Origin: Anthracocystis setariae
Lineage: Eukaryota; Basidiomycota; Ustilaginomycetes; Ustilaginales; Ustilaginaceae
Direction of reading: 5' to 3'
Assembly (NCBI GenBank): GCA_928724745.1
Contig: CAKMXJ010000018.1
Location: forward strand, 248,001-312,000
DNA: 64,000 nt
In this document: piece by piece, positions 11,411 through 21,227 of the stretch
Position numbering within the stretch: position 1 is the stretch's first letter
How the letters are laid out: the number at the start of each line of letters is the position of its first letter
Made by a program: the position numbers and the translations under genes
The notes under the pieces: model-generated
Databases searched by the model: none
What the model was told of the DNA's origin: nothing
The model's input: only the letters and a program-made list of their open reading frames with translations

Positions 11411-12061
11411 CGTCGCAACTAATGATCAACGGCCGTTCGCAACGACGGCGACGCTTGAGCTTCGAGATTCGTATCTCCGCCCCTGGCGCGAGAAAAAGTG
11501 GTATAGACGCGTGCCTTGTCCCTGCTAAACAAATTCTAGGTCTAAGGCTGACAGGCGTCTACAATGTGCTGAACCGACAACTTGGTCGACGTTGATCGAA
11601 GGCGGATAGAGCGCCTCGATGTTACGGTCTTGATTTGTTCTGTCTGGAATTCGCTCCAGAGAGGTTCTTCCAATCTGGCCGGGCGATTTGGGTTGGTTGA
11701 AGAAGTGCTTGCGTTGCCTTTGATGTCAAACAGGATAGAAGGTGTTCTTTCTGAAAGTGGTTAGGAAAGGGGAGGGGGGAAAGTCAAATCAGCATGTGGG
11801 AATTTACGAATGGACAGATCCTTGTACGGGCGGAGAAAGTCAGTCAGGTAGGGGATGGAGGTTGAGAAGAGAGGCGTGGCGACCAATGGCGACGTCCTTC
11901 AAGATGCAAAGTATGGTGGTGGCGGTATAGGGAGGAGAATTCTGACGATAATAGAAACGCGATGGCGGGGAGGAGTTGATGAAAGGGAAGGTAGGCTGAT
12001 GCGACACAAGCAAAGGCAGAGCCGTGGCGAGCAGTGACAACGTTGGCTGGCCTTTATACAT
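11411..12061 (-). promoter_or_regulatory. Putative promoter and 5' leader of the PSP1-like gene, with 3-codon uORF
   Basis: Reading the minus strand, TATAAAG lies at about 12058-12052. From there to the start codon at 11410 there is one single ATG, at 11795, which opens a three-codon frame (ATG CTG ATT TGA, 11795-11784). About 640 bases with one ATG is well below chance expectation (near ten), as expected of a scanned 5' leader. Inference: transcription starts near 12.03 kb and the mini-uORF may tune translation. Confidence 0.4.
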
Positions 12062-12631
12062 TTGCTCTGTCGGAGGCTAGAGCCAATGGTCCTCCCTCTC
12101 GTCTTTGGCCCTTGCACTTGAGAGGGTGTGTGTGATCTCTCTCGGTTGTTGCGGTCGACGCAAAGCGAAGAGCCTCGAGCTCCAAGCTCCACGAGGATCT
12201 TTGCATCCTGGCGGTTACGTTGACTGAGCTTTTTTTTTTGGTCTCCTTTTTTCGGCTCCCCCCCCCTCCAGAGCGAGGAAAGGCCAGGGAGACCGTCGCA
12301 GCAAGTTACCAACCACTTTGCTTCCATCACAATCACACCACGGCCGCATCCCATGCTGTCGCCACGCCTCGCCTCGTCTCGCCTCGCCACGATATGCCAC
12401 GACGCGGATCGCCTCTCCTCAGGGGCCAGGCTGAGTCCAGTGACTTTGTCCCGAAGCAAAAGCTGAGTGGTAGAAGGGAGACGGGACATGCCACGAAAAC
12501 ATGACTGTTGCAATGGAGCGTCCGACCGCAAAGATCGCGGATCCTCAGACTCGACCCGCGCAAGGTGAAACCTGACCTGACTTTTCCTTCCTCTTTGGAT
12601 CCTGGTTCTGCGGAGACTCGCGACTAGCCAC

Positions 12632-12685
12632 CAAAAAGAAAAGAAAAATAAAAATAAAAAAAAATAAAAAGAAAAGAAAAGAAAG
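12632..12685. repeat. A-rich low-complexity tract
   Basis: Mixed AAAAG and AAAAT units over 54 bases with almost no C; the reverse strand gives a spurious Phe-rich open frame. Confidence 0.85.
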
Positions 12686-13781
12686 GTTTTCGACCAGGCA
12701 CCACGACGTTTTTCATGTGACGAGGAGGCGTGACTGCAGTGCAGCGAATCAGGCAACACTGCCCTGATCGTAGCTGTGCGCGCGCACAGAGAAGCAGTCG
12801 AATGTCATCAACGCTGCGTGGAATATCACTGCGTGAATGGTCGCAAGCCAATGGCGTTGTGGCTAAAAAGAAGGGTGTAAAAAAAAATTGCGGCGGGTGG
12901 CTGAACAGCATAACGGAAGCTGCTGCTGAATGGGCGCGACCCACGGACAGAAGCCAACGCAGTCCCGTACACTGTAGGCGCGTAGGACGCCATAGGTGAA
13001 CGATCGATTGATGGGTGACCATTCTCGACAGCGAACGTCGGAACCGTAGAAGCCTACAAGCGAACGGAACCAGGCATAGTTGTGTTCGGATCGGAAGCGA
13101 AGGAAGCCGAAAGCGTCTGTCTGCTGAGAGAAAAGCTAGCGATTTCGAGACTGAATGAGACGGCAGCCTGAAACAAGCATGATTCGGGCCAAAAAGTCGC
13201 TTTTCGCTGTGAAGTCCGAGAGCAAGCATGGTCGGAGACGACTACAGTACGCTGAACAATGCTGATCGGTGGTTGGTTGTAGCACTGTGAATGTGCCACG
13301 ACCCTTATCATGCTTCCCGCGTCCCGTGTCAACTGAGTCATACGGCTTATCGGTCAGCAACCCGATCGCATGATGGCAGCAGCTACAGCAGGCAAAGTTT
13401 TGCTTTGGCCGAGACCTATGGTTGCCATCGAGACGCCTAACCCCAACTCCACTGCAGACGCGCCTGCCTCATGTTCGTATGCTACCCTTGCCAAAGCCCC
13501 AGAGACCGACAGCTTAGCCGAAACCTCGCCGCCTTGACATGAAGGCGATCATACGCAAGGAGAGCCACAAAAGGACGAAGCGGTGAATTGGACTTGCTCC
13601 AAGCTTGACCAGTTCAGCTTCGCCCGAAACCATCCTCCTTCTTATATATCTCGGCAGATCCGCGGCGAAGAGGGAGTCGTTCGGTCGGTCGGTCGGATGC
13701 GTCCACACACTTTTGATGTGGATGGCAGCCACAGGGACCATCGAGATCAGTTTCAAAACGACCTCTTCAAAACGACCTCCA

Positions 13782-13810
13782 TCTCCCTCTCCCTCTCCCT
13801 CTCCCTCTCC
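13782..13810. repeat. TCTCCC hexamer repeat
   Basis: Nearly five uninterrupted pyrimidine hexamers, within a broader C/T-rich segment. Confidence 0.85.
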
Positions 13811-13874
13811 ATCTCCAACTCCCTCTTCATCAATTGTACGATCCTTCTTTCCTGCTGCTTCACGTCGACGTAAA

Positions 13875-13898
13875 CTGTGCTGTGCTGTGCTGTGCTGT
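13875..13898. repeat. CTGTG pentamer repeat
   Basis: About five copies of CTGTG in a row. Confidence 0.8.
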
Positions 13899-16800
13899 AC
13901 AGTGCAGTACATGGGCGTTTTTGGCTTCACCTTACCTGACTAGATTCTCCATGGCCGTGGTCGTAGTCGTATGCTCCAAACTCACCTTCCAGAAACTCTG
14001 CTAAGCGCAAAGTACAGACGCCGACTTTTGCTTGATTCTTAGCACGGCTGGCACGCGATCCGGTCTTGCTCAGCTTGAAACGCAACAGGAACCTTTTGTT
14101 GGCTTTATCGAGGTTGTGGATTTCACGATAGTATCTTGGTCTTGTTTCGGTGTTCTTGATCCACTTGTTCGGGGACGTTGGCGATCCTGTGCCAACGGAT
14201 CCAAGTTTCTAGACTTCAACTTGCGGATTGTCTCTTGCTCTGACTAGTACAGACGCTGAGCAGCAGTTGACGCGGGTTGCATCCATGCAGGGTATCTTGC
14301 GTAGCTTGGTCTGTTTCTCTTGCTAGGCTTGCATCTATTATGCGGGGGAGAGGCGGGCTTGACGGACGCGACGCAATGAGAGGACAAAGGGAGATGGATG
14401 CGATGAAGGCTTTGATCGAGGATCTGCAGGGTCGTGGATGGAAGCCAGAGGCGCCGGATATTGCACTTTGGCGAAAGGGGGAGATTGTCAACGTTGGAAA
14501 TCGATGGGGAACGGGTATGGTGCGAAGTCTAGTCGGAACACAAGGCGGCAGAATCGAGGCGACGTCTATAGAAACGGAAAGGCGATCGAGATAGATTGGT
14601 GGAAAGTATCGAGCGGACAGAGAAGAGAGAGGATCGCTCGCTTGCTCAACTCGAATGGGAAACGAGATGAACCGATGTTGTCGTAGGTGCCACCCTCTCT
14701 TGCTATCGACGAGAATCGAAGGTGTAGAGAAGACGGGGATGGTAGAGGTAGAGTATGCGCCGGGATGATGGCGAATCCCATGGAGGGAGAGGAGAAGAGG
14801 TAAAGGTAGGAGACAAACGAAGTTAAGAGGTGGTTGTAGCTGCTGCGAGTGAGGCCACAGCAATTACGCTCACGTGAGGGTGATATGAAGTCGTCGGCTG
14901 CCGTAGCGGAGCGAGGCCTTGCATTGCGCATGCTGGGAGTTGTGTTTGAAACAACAAGGCTCTCTCAACCCTTGACGCTAAAAGTCTCTTGTCTTGTCTG
15001 AAGCGGTTCTCGACTTTGTTTCTCACTACTGTACTAAAGCTGCTGCAAAGAAATGACAGCTGCATGCACGCTGCAGCAGAGGGTCTAGCGAGCCACAGAT
15101 TCAAGGTTTGATCCGACCTCTCTGCCGGACAGGAAACAACAAGAAAGAATGAAGGGGCGAATTTCCTCTTAAAAAATCCGGGGTGAGGTGAACGCGGAAT
15201 TCCCATGCGCCTCCAAAATCAAACCAACAAGGCGCAGGTGCTACAGCTGCTGCTGCTGCTGCGCCTGCGCTGCATCTCTTTCACATTTTGCCGCCGCGCT
15301 CCTCCTCCTCCTCCTCCTCCATTTGCGAAAAACCAAGCCAAGCGCCAGATTCTAACCTTGTCCCGGAAGCCACACAGCATCCACGCTTTTCCCCCCCTGC
15401 AGAACAGACACACAAGCGATATGCTCTTGTTTCACATTTCTCGATTGCGATGGACGATTCTAGTTCTAGGCTATGTCGAACTGACTCAACCCATTGCATC
15501 CCATCGTCGGATGATGTTTGGATGGATGTGTATGGCAGGCCCCAATCCTCACCGCAGCAAGAATGAGCGAGCGAATCGGATCGGAGGCTCGACTTGAATT
15601 GTGTGACTGCGCAACGCGAACCCTGATCGGAGTCCCAAAATCGACCCGCAGCCAACAGCGTAAGAGCACCAGTGTCGAGCTAAAATTCTGACGAGGGCCT
15701 TCACCTCGAGTACATTATTTTGGTCGTACATCGCACATCACACAATCACACAAAGTTGCGATGTAATGAATACTGTGCTGGGCTACTGTACTAATCTTTT
15801 TTTTTTTCTCACGCTGCTGGCCCCATTTCCCGGGCCGATCGTTTTCTCCCCTGGAACATGGCCCATCAGCACACGGACGCAACCGACAAGTCATGGGTTG
15901 GAATAAGCGCAAGCTCCAAGCAGCTAGCCCACCCGAAGAATCAAGTGACAGGAGCGATGATACAGTACACAGTGTCGACAAGATTCCAAGAAGAGACAAG
16001 AAGAAGAGACGCGTAAATTCGCTACTATAAAGAAGATGAAGATGAAGCGTAGACAGCACGAAACAGGTTGCGATGATGGTGTTGATCTTGATCTCTAACT
16101 CAGTCCATCAGACAGTTGGTCAGACAGTTGGTTGAAGTGGATGGCTTGCTGCGCGCGATCAGATGTGGTGCAAGGCATATACAGTAGATGCAGTACGCAG
16201 CTGCTGTGGTTGCTTGCTGCAGGTGAGTGGGTCGCGAATCCATGCGCGTGCGGGGCAACATCCCCACCCATGTGCACTGTACTGTACCGTACTGGACTCC
16301 CTCTGCTTTTCTCTCTCTCTCTCTACCAACGCCAAAGTGAACCAACCCCGCGTTGCTCGGATGAGCGACAGCATACCGTAGAAACCACGAGTAGTGGCGT
16401 TCGTCTCGCCAATCATCGAGGCTCGCATACGTTGTGATAGGAGCCAAGCTAGATCTTTTTCTGAACCAAGAGGATAGTTTGAAAAACTGCAAACATGCAT
16501 TCCCGCTTCCCTTTCGGAAGTTCAGTACCGATGCAGCACAGCTACAGTACTTCAGGAAAGCATTGCACTGTAAAATCAACATCGTGGATGGTACACAATA
16601 TGTACAAGGATCGATATCGTCGCCAATATGATCAAGAAGAGGCGTCTTGGCATGCTGAGTTTCAGGAGTGGCTTGAAGGACCCCTTTCTTACGATCGTGC
16701 GGATCGTGGTGGCGCCAGGCAGGTTCTAGACTCGCAATCTGATAACCTCCCTCGGAATGCAACAACAGCATCTTACCTTTCTCCCCTTCTTACTCCGCTT

Positions 16801-16984
16801 CCGATCTCGCCCTGGTCGAACTCATCTCACCGCTGCTTCAGCTCTGGAATTCATCCGGGGCTCAAGTCGGCGGTCGCGATCTCATCGTCTCTAACGCCAC
16901 AATCCATCCTCACTGCAAGAGTAGCATCTATGTTTCTCGCAAACCTTAATACACAGAGAAGGAAGATCACTGGACGGCATTGTC

Positions 16985-17839
16985 TCAGTGCTCGAGCTCG
17001 ATGCGCTTTCCAGGGCTCCACTCTCTTGCGGCCTTCTCGATGTTGGTCCAGTACCTCAACTGCACTGCTGCCTCTCTAGCCTCCTCCAGGTTGGGCGGTT
17101 GGCTTCCAAATGCCTCAGCCAACCTGTCCACGGTCGCATCCAGTAGTTTCCGGTTATCCGCCCTCACCTCGGCCGCTTGCTCTTCGCTCTCGGCTTCTTC
17201 CAATCTCTCCCTCAATTCCATCACCTCCATCAGCAACTCCGGATCTTCGAGCGAGTCCGACTCGGAAACTTCTGGGGCGTTGTACCTCTCCAAAAGATAG
17301 TGAGCGCGCGGCAGAGGATTCAGAAGAGTTTCGTAGGCACGGTTGATCAGCGCCGACTGCTGAGCACCGATCTGCTGTTCCTTGTCCGAGCGGTTGACCA
17401 TGCGATCCGGATGAGTGACGGCCATCTTGAGTCGCCACGCACGTTTGAGCGCATTGACATCAACCTCCCATCCGCCTTTGGGAACGGAAGCAAAGTCGAG
17501 ATCCATCGCTTTGTAGTAGTCGATGTCCGACGGAAGAGGCTGAAGGGTGTTGCAAGCAGGACATGAAAGCGATTCAAGCGGTTGAGACTCGCCGCAATTG
17601 GGACACGCCTTGAGAGATGGACTGCTACTCGAAGTGCTGTATAAGAGCCGTGTTGTTGCTGAGAGACCGGCTGGGCCAAGCGTAGCAAGAATCAACGTTG
17701 GTGCACGTCTCTGCGTCAGGTATCGAGGTGAAAAGGCAAGTGCTGCCAAGGTACGAGGGGCGACCACTTGTCTGAATGCAGAGCGCACAAGTGCAGAGGT
17801 GGTTGAGCGCACTGCTCGAGAGATAGAGTTCGTCGTCAT
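16985..17839 (-). CDS. jac1: Mitochondrial J-type co-chaperone HscB/Jac1
   Basis: A 284-residue protein. Jac1 delivers Fe-S clusters assembled on Isu to the mitochondrial Hsp70 Ssq1. The N-terminal ~70 residues are basic and hydroxylated (mitochondrial presequence). Then comes a zinc-knuckle pair C79-x2-C82 and C93-x2-C96, as in human HSCB but absent from yeast Jac1. The J domain starts near residue 107 with the invariant HPD at 143-145, and the C-terminal three-helix HSCB domain covers about 180-284 (LMEVMELRERLEEAESEEQ). The start is the ATG at 17839; upstream extension has only a TTG. It begins just 29 bases after the stop codon of the SNARE gene on the same strand. Confidence 0.88.
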   Translation of the reverse strand: MTTNSISRAVRSTTSALVRSAFRQVVAPRTLAALAFSPRYLTQRRAPTLILATLGPAGLSATTRLLYSTSSSSPSLKACPNCGESQPLESLSCPACNTLQPLPSDIDYYKAMDLDFASVPKGGWEVDVNALKRAWRLKMAVTHPDRMVNRSDKEQQIGAQQSALINRAYETLLNPLPRAHYLLERYNAPEVSESDSLEDPELLMEVMELRERLEEAESEEQAAEVRADNRKLLDATVDRLAEAFGSQPPNLEEAREAAVQLRYWTNIEKAAREWSPGKRIELEH

Positions 17840-17868
17840 CCTTTGTAATGTCTGGGTTGAGTCGATTG

Positions 17869-18168
17869 TTACGAGAACAGCTTGTAGAGCAGCCAAAGTC
17901 CAACGAAGCCACCGACAATGTACAGTGTCAATCGATGCTGTCGCGCCGCACTGACGATCGTTCTCTGGAAGTGATTCGACGTCCGTGTAAGCTGGTTGCC
18001 AAAGTTGTCGAATGAGTCCGAAGTCTGTGCCAGTAGGCCTGCACGTTGATTCTCGGAATCGTTGTGGATGTCAATGGTAACCGAACGAAGCGACGAAACC
18101 TTGGAGTAAAGGGCGTCGAGCGCGTTGTCGTTCTGCTGTTCGTATGTTCGGTCCGCCGAGGTGGACAT
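17869..18168 (-). CDS. Bet1/Sft1-type Qc-SNARE
   Basis: A 99-residue tail-anchored protein. After a short head (MSTSADRTYEQQNDNALD) come one SNARE heptad region (about residues 15-78, LYSKVSSLRSVTIDI onward) and a C-terminal hydrophobic anchor (LTLYIVGGFVGLWLLYKLF, 80-98) ending one residue later. This size and layout fit Sft1 or Bet1, Qc-SNAREs of ER-Golgi and intra-Golgi transport. SLRSVTIDI resembles both; I could not decide between them, so no symbol is given. Another early-secretory SNARE, Sec20, lies 1.3 kb away beyond the ribosomal protein gene. Its stop is 29 bases upstream of the jac1 ATG; its start faces uL16m across 428 bases. Confidence 0.8.
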   Translation of the reverse strand: MSTSADRTYEQQNDNALDALYSKVSSLRSVTIDIHNDSENQRAGLLAQTSDSFDNFGNQLTRTSNHFQRTIVSAARQHRLTLYIVGGFVGLWLLYKLFS

Positions 18169-18596
18169 CTAGTCTCTTTCTCTTTTGGGGTTGATAAAAA
18201 GAGAGAGGAGAGAAGTAGAGGTGAGGGTCGGGATGAATCGTGTGAGAAGATGATGCGAGCTCAGCTGTCTGGAGGTGGAGGTTTTAGGCTTTCCCGTATC
18301 GTATCGTATCGTGACAGAAGCAAGCACGCAGCCGAACGATCAACACGCTCCCAATCAGATCGAATTTACCCTGACATCGGCGCTCCGATCTAAGATGCGA
18401 CGAGACGAGACGAACTAATCTCCGATTTCGGGGAGAATGCGACTTTTTTGCAGGCGCTCCAACTCTTCTGTCGTCAAGCTCGCAGCTCATCCTTCATCGC
18501 ATCATCACCGCATCACGCTCTCGACACTACCTGTCATCAACCGTATTGGGAGTACTTTCATCTTTTTAGTGAAGCCTTTTTATACTGTCAACAGCC
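18169..18596. promoter_or_regulatory. Shared divergent promoter, SNARE / uL16m
   Basis: A 428-base gap between two start codons pointing away from each other; both promoters must lie here. It contains tandem CGTAT repeats near 18296-18311. No further motif is recognised. Confidence 0.5.
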
Positions 18597-19325
18597 ATGC
18601 TGTCGTCTCTCGCCGCCTCCTTCGGCAGGCTCAACTTCGGTAGCGCCGCTGTTGCTGCCGCTGGCCCTGCTTCTTCTTCACGGCTGGCTAGCTCGGCTCG
18701 ATCTCTACACCACGCCTCTTCGGCCCGTCCATCTCTATCCGCATCCAATTTTCACCCCTCGTCACAGATCGGAGCCGTCCGTCACCGCTCTCAACTCGCA
18801 CCTCGACGAACCAAATACCGCAAAGCACACAAAATCACCATTCCCTTCAACACCGGTGGATCTACCAAGGGCACCACCGTCCAAGAAGGCGTCTACGGAA
18901 TCCGTCTACTCGCACCAGCGCGTCTGACCGCTACACAACTCAATGCTGCTGAAACTGCGCTCAAGCGCAAGCTCAAGGTCGTCAAGGGAGCTCAGGTCTT
19001 TCTGCGCGTGTTCCCAGACATCCCCGTCTGCATCAAGGGTAACGAAACTCGTATGGGCAAGGGTAAGGGTACATTCGAGTACTGGGCTTGCAGGGCAAAC
19101 ATGGGCAAGGTGATCTTCGAAATCGGAGGACCGGTCGAGATCAGGTTGGAGGTGGCTAAGGAGGCATTGAGGTTGGCCAGTGCCAAATTGCCAGTGCCCA
19201 CTGAGTTTGTTACACGGGAGAGCAAGCCCAGAATCGGAAACATTCTGGTGGAGACTAAGGCTGCTGTCGAAAACATCGCAACGGATGCCACCAAGGAGGG
19301 CGCTTCTGCTATCGCCTCCGCCTAG
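18597..19325 (+). CDS. mrpl16: Mitochondrial large-subunit ribosomal protein uL16m
   Basis: A 242-residue protein. uL16 lies near the peptidyl-transferase centre and A-site tRNA. Residues 1-65 form an Ala/Ser/Arg-rich mitochondrial presequence. The uL16 core follows: [10 protein letters not shown] (70-79), then [44 protein letters not shown] and the GKVIFEIGG segment. The RMGKGKG loop is the hallmark of the family. The C-terminus has a ~40-residue Ala-rich extension. The ATG at 18597 is the first in frame. It converges on sec20 with 155 bases between stop codons. Confidence 0.92.
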   Translation: MLSSLAASFGRLNFGSAAVAAAGPASSSRLASSARSLHHASSARPSLSASNFHPSSQIGAVRHRSQLAPRRTKYRKAHKITIPFNTGGSTKGTTVQEGVYGIRLLAPARLTATQLNAAETALKRKLKVVKGAQVFLRVFPDIPVCIKGNETRMGKGKGTFEYWACRANMGKVIFEIGGPVEIRLEVAKEALRLASAKLPVPTEFVTRESKPRIGNILVETKAAVENIATDATKEGASAIASA

Positions 19326-19480
19326 TGAAACAAGCAACGAACTCCAGAAATGTGTACTATATAGAACCTCGTCATGCATTTCATTCACTCCATACTTGCA
19401 AGAGGCAATTGTGAGACAGAAGCGCATTGAAAGCGCTGACTAATTGAATTGGTATGAATTCCTTGCGAGCTGCGATTCTC

Positions 19481-20608
19481 TTACAACTCAATGTGTTCGA
19501 CTGGGAGGGTGTTGTGCCGTGTCTTGGGCAAGTCCTGGTGCCCACTCGCTGGGTCTTGCGGTATCACCGTCTCCACCAGCTCTTCCAGGTCGTCTTGCAA
19601 ATCCACAACCTCCTCCTTCACCCAGTTCTTTGCTGCATGTGTTTGCGCCGCTCCCGCCGCGGCCGCGGCAGATGCTGCTGACGAAATGGCTGTCGTGACT
19701 GCAGCAGCGACGCTTGCGACCGTCTTGCTGCTCGTTGCAGCTTTGGCTGCGTCCTTCAACATGGCGGCCTTCTCCTTGAGCTCCTCAGTCCCCCTTGTCG
19801 CTGTCCCACCCAACAATTTGTTCAGCCCCAACAGCCTGAAGAAGAATCCGATGATTCCAATACCTTTGCTGATCAGCCTGACATACACGATATACCCCAC
19901 GCAACCCAGGAAAAACAGAAAGCTCGCCGCAACCATTCCCTTACCAATCAGATCTTCCCTTTCCATCGTCTGGATCATCTTGACCGAGTTGGTCATCAGC
20001 GTCGTTAGACTGCCATACTGGAAGCTCAAGCTCGAAAGGGTCTGTGATGATTCTTCCAGCAGCTGCGAGGACATGGCCGACTTTTCCAGCTCGGAAGACA
20101 TGAGCGCGACTGTGCGACGTAGCGCATCGGTCACGTCTTGAGATGCCGTCATCAACTTGTCCTCGCCCGAAGAGCCACCGCCACGACCTCCCGTACGCTC
20201 CTTGGCAGAGTCAGCGGCGAGATTGAGTGAGGCCCTGGCATCGGCTGTGCGTGCATTCTCGATGCTGCGACGGGCTGATAGGAGAGCCTGTCGGACCGAC
20301 TTGCGGATCTCTTCCAGCTCCTGACTCGTCGAGGTAGCTAGCGAGGAGATTTCTTTCCGTTCGGCATCGGATTCTGCTTCATCGACACCGAATTTGAGCT
20401 CGTTCACCTGTCGCTTGAGACCATCGATGGAAGCGATGACTTCTTCCTCGTACTCTGCGAGAAGAGTGGTGGATTTGCAGGTCTGCAGACGCGGAATCTG
20501 GTGTATGAGTACGTCCTGGCTGTAGCGCTGAAAAGATGCATGGATGGACAAGAGATCTGGTGGAACGAGTGAGCGCGAGCTTGAAGCCGATGCCGGGATC
20601 GCCGTCAT
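19481..20608 (-). CDS. sec20: Sec20-type Qb-SNARE with C-terminal HIEL
   Basis: A 375-residue protein starting at ATG 20608 (upstream extension only via GTG). Sec20/BNIP1 is the ER-resident SNARE of Golgi-to-ER retrograde fusion with Ufe1, Use1 and Sec22. A coiled N-terminal region (about 45-120) is followed by the SNARE-like segment 152-216 (DKLMTASQDVTDALRRTVALM, MTNSVKMIQTMERED) and a membrane anchor near 224-245, with a second hydrophobic stretch up to about 262. After the anchor comes a ~110-residue lumenal tail rich in Ala, ending HIEL. Yeast Sec20 ends in HDEL, so this is probably a variant ER-retrieval signal. It converges with uL16m and diverges from the transporter gene. Confidence 0.85.
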   Translation of the reverse strand: MTAIPASASSSRSLVPPDLLSIHASFQRYSQDVLIHQIPRLQTCKSTTLLAEYEEEVIASIDGLKRQVNELKFGVDEAESDAERKEISSLATSTSQELEEIRKSVRQALLSARRSIENARTADARASLNLAADSAKERTGGRGGGSSGEDKLMTASQDVTDALRRTVALMSSELEKSAMSSQLLEESSQTLSSLSFQYGSLTTLMTNSVKMIQTMEREDLIGKGMVAASFLFFLGCVGYIVYVRLISKGIGIIGFFFRLLGLNKLLGGTATRGTEELKEKAAMLKDAAKAATSSKTVASVAAAVTTAISSAASAAAAAGAAQTHAAKNWVKEEVVDLQDDLEELVETVIPQDPASGHQDLPKTRHNTLPVEHIEL

Positions 20609-21227
20609 CGTGTGAATGAAGCGGTTTGCGGGGGGAGGCCTGATGAAGGTGACGAAGAAGTCACAGCACCGATGGAGGCAGCGGTCGTTGGAATATGCGA
20701 CGTGGCCCGAGTGCGTGTGTTTCAAGCAGAGGCAAAAAAGTCCGTTCAGAGGCGTCTCGGCGTTTTGGCGGTGAAATTGGCGAAACGCATGCACGCTTGC
20801 AGCAAGTCAACGTCAAGTTGGCTTCCTTTCTGCTTTTCATCAACAAAACCAAGCCAAGGGTGCAACCCGCCTGGCACTCTCAACACTTCATCAAACCAAC
20901 CAGTGTCACCATTGACTTGCTTCTCTCACACCCACTCATCATCGGAACCATCGCTGCTGCGGGACTCGTTCGCTCTCTTAGAATCGGAATTCATTCGCAC
21001 ACACGAACTGCAGGCAGTGTCGTGTATCACCTGCTTGACCGCCAAGCTTGCCAACACATCTGACGTTAACTACATACCACCGCGCCACCAGAGTCTTCGG
21101 CGAATCCGATGCTGCAACAAGCTCACAAAGTTTGATCTTCATAGTCAAGTTTCCCACGGGGCGCATTCGAGCCCCCTCTCCTCTACCTCACGGTGTCGGG
21201 GTTTTCGCGAAACTTGCACCGCCCGTC
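20609..21227. promoter_or_regulatory. Shared divergent promoter, sec20 / transporter
   Basis: 619 bases between two outward-facing start codons. The transporter frame stays open to 21048 but only through non-ATG codons, so that part is probably leader. Nothing else recognised. Confidence 0.45.

Larger units (their letters stand above)
12062..16984. other. Gene-poor stretch of about 4.9 kb with simple repeats
   Basis: I found no open frame with a recognisable domain, signal peptide or conserved look on either strand. Overlapping frames of 60-290 codons translate to Ser/Arg/Cys-rich noise. Simple repeats include an A-rich tract (12632-12685), GGTC repeats near 13680, TCTCCC repeats (13782-13810) and CTGTG repeats (13875-13898). 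One plus-strand frame, 14376-14594, has a somewhat protein-like composition but matches nothing I know. No tRNA-like A/B box pair was noticed. It must include the 3' UTR of the Jac1 gene at its right end. Confidence 0.5.

Noticed and set aside
11899..12759. 286-codon minus-strand frame with Phe-rich segment
   Set aside because: The hydrophobic part comes from the A-rich tract at 12632-12685; no conserved domain.
15715..16059. Minus-strand frame with hydrophobic N-terminus as a possible secreted effector
   Set aside because: The hydrophobic stretch is followed by random-looking sequence, and no ATG-poor leader or conserved cysteine pattern supports it.
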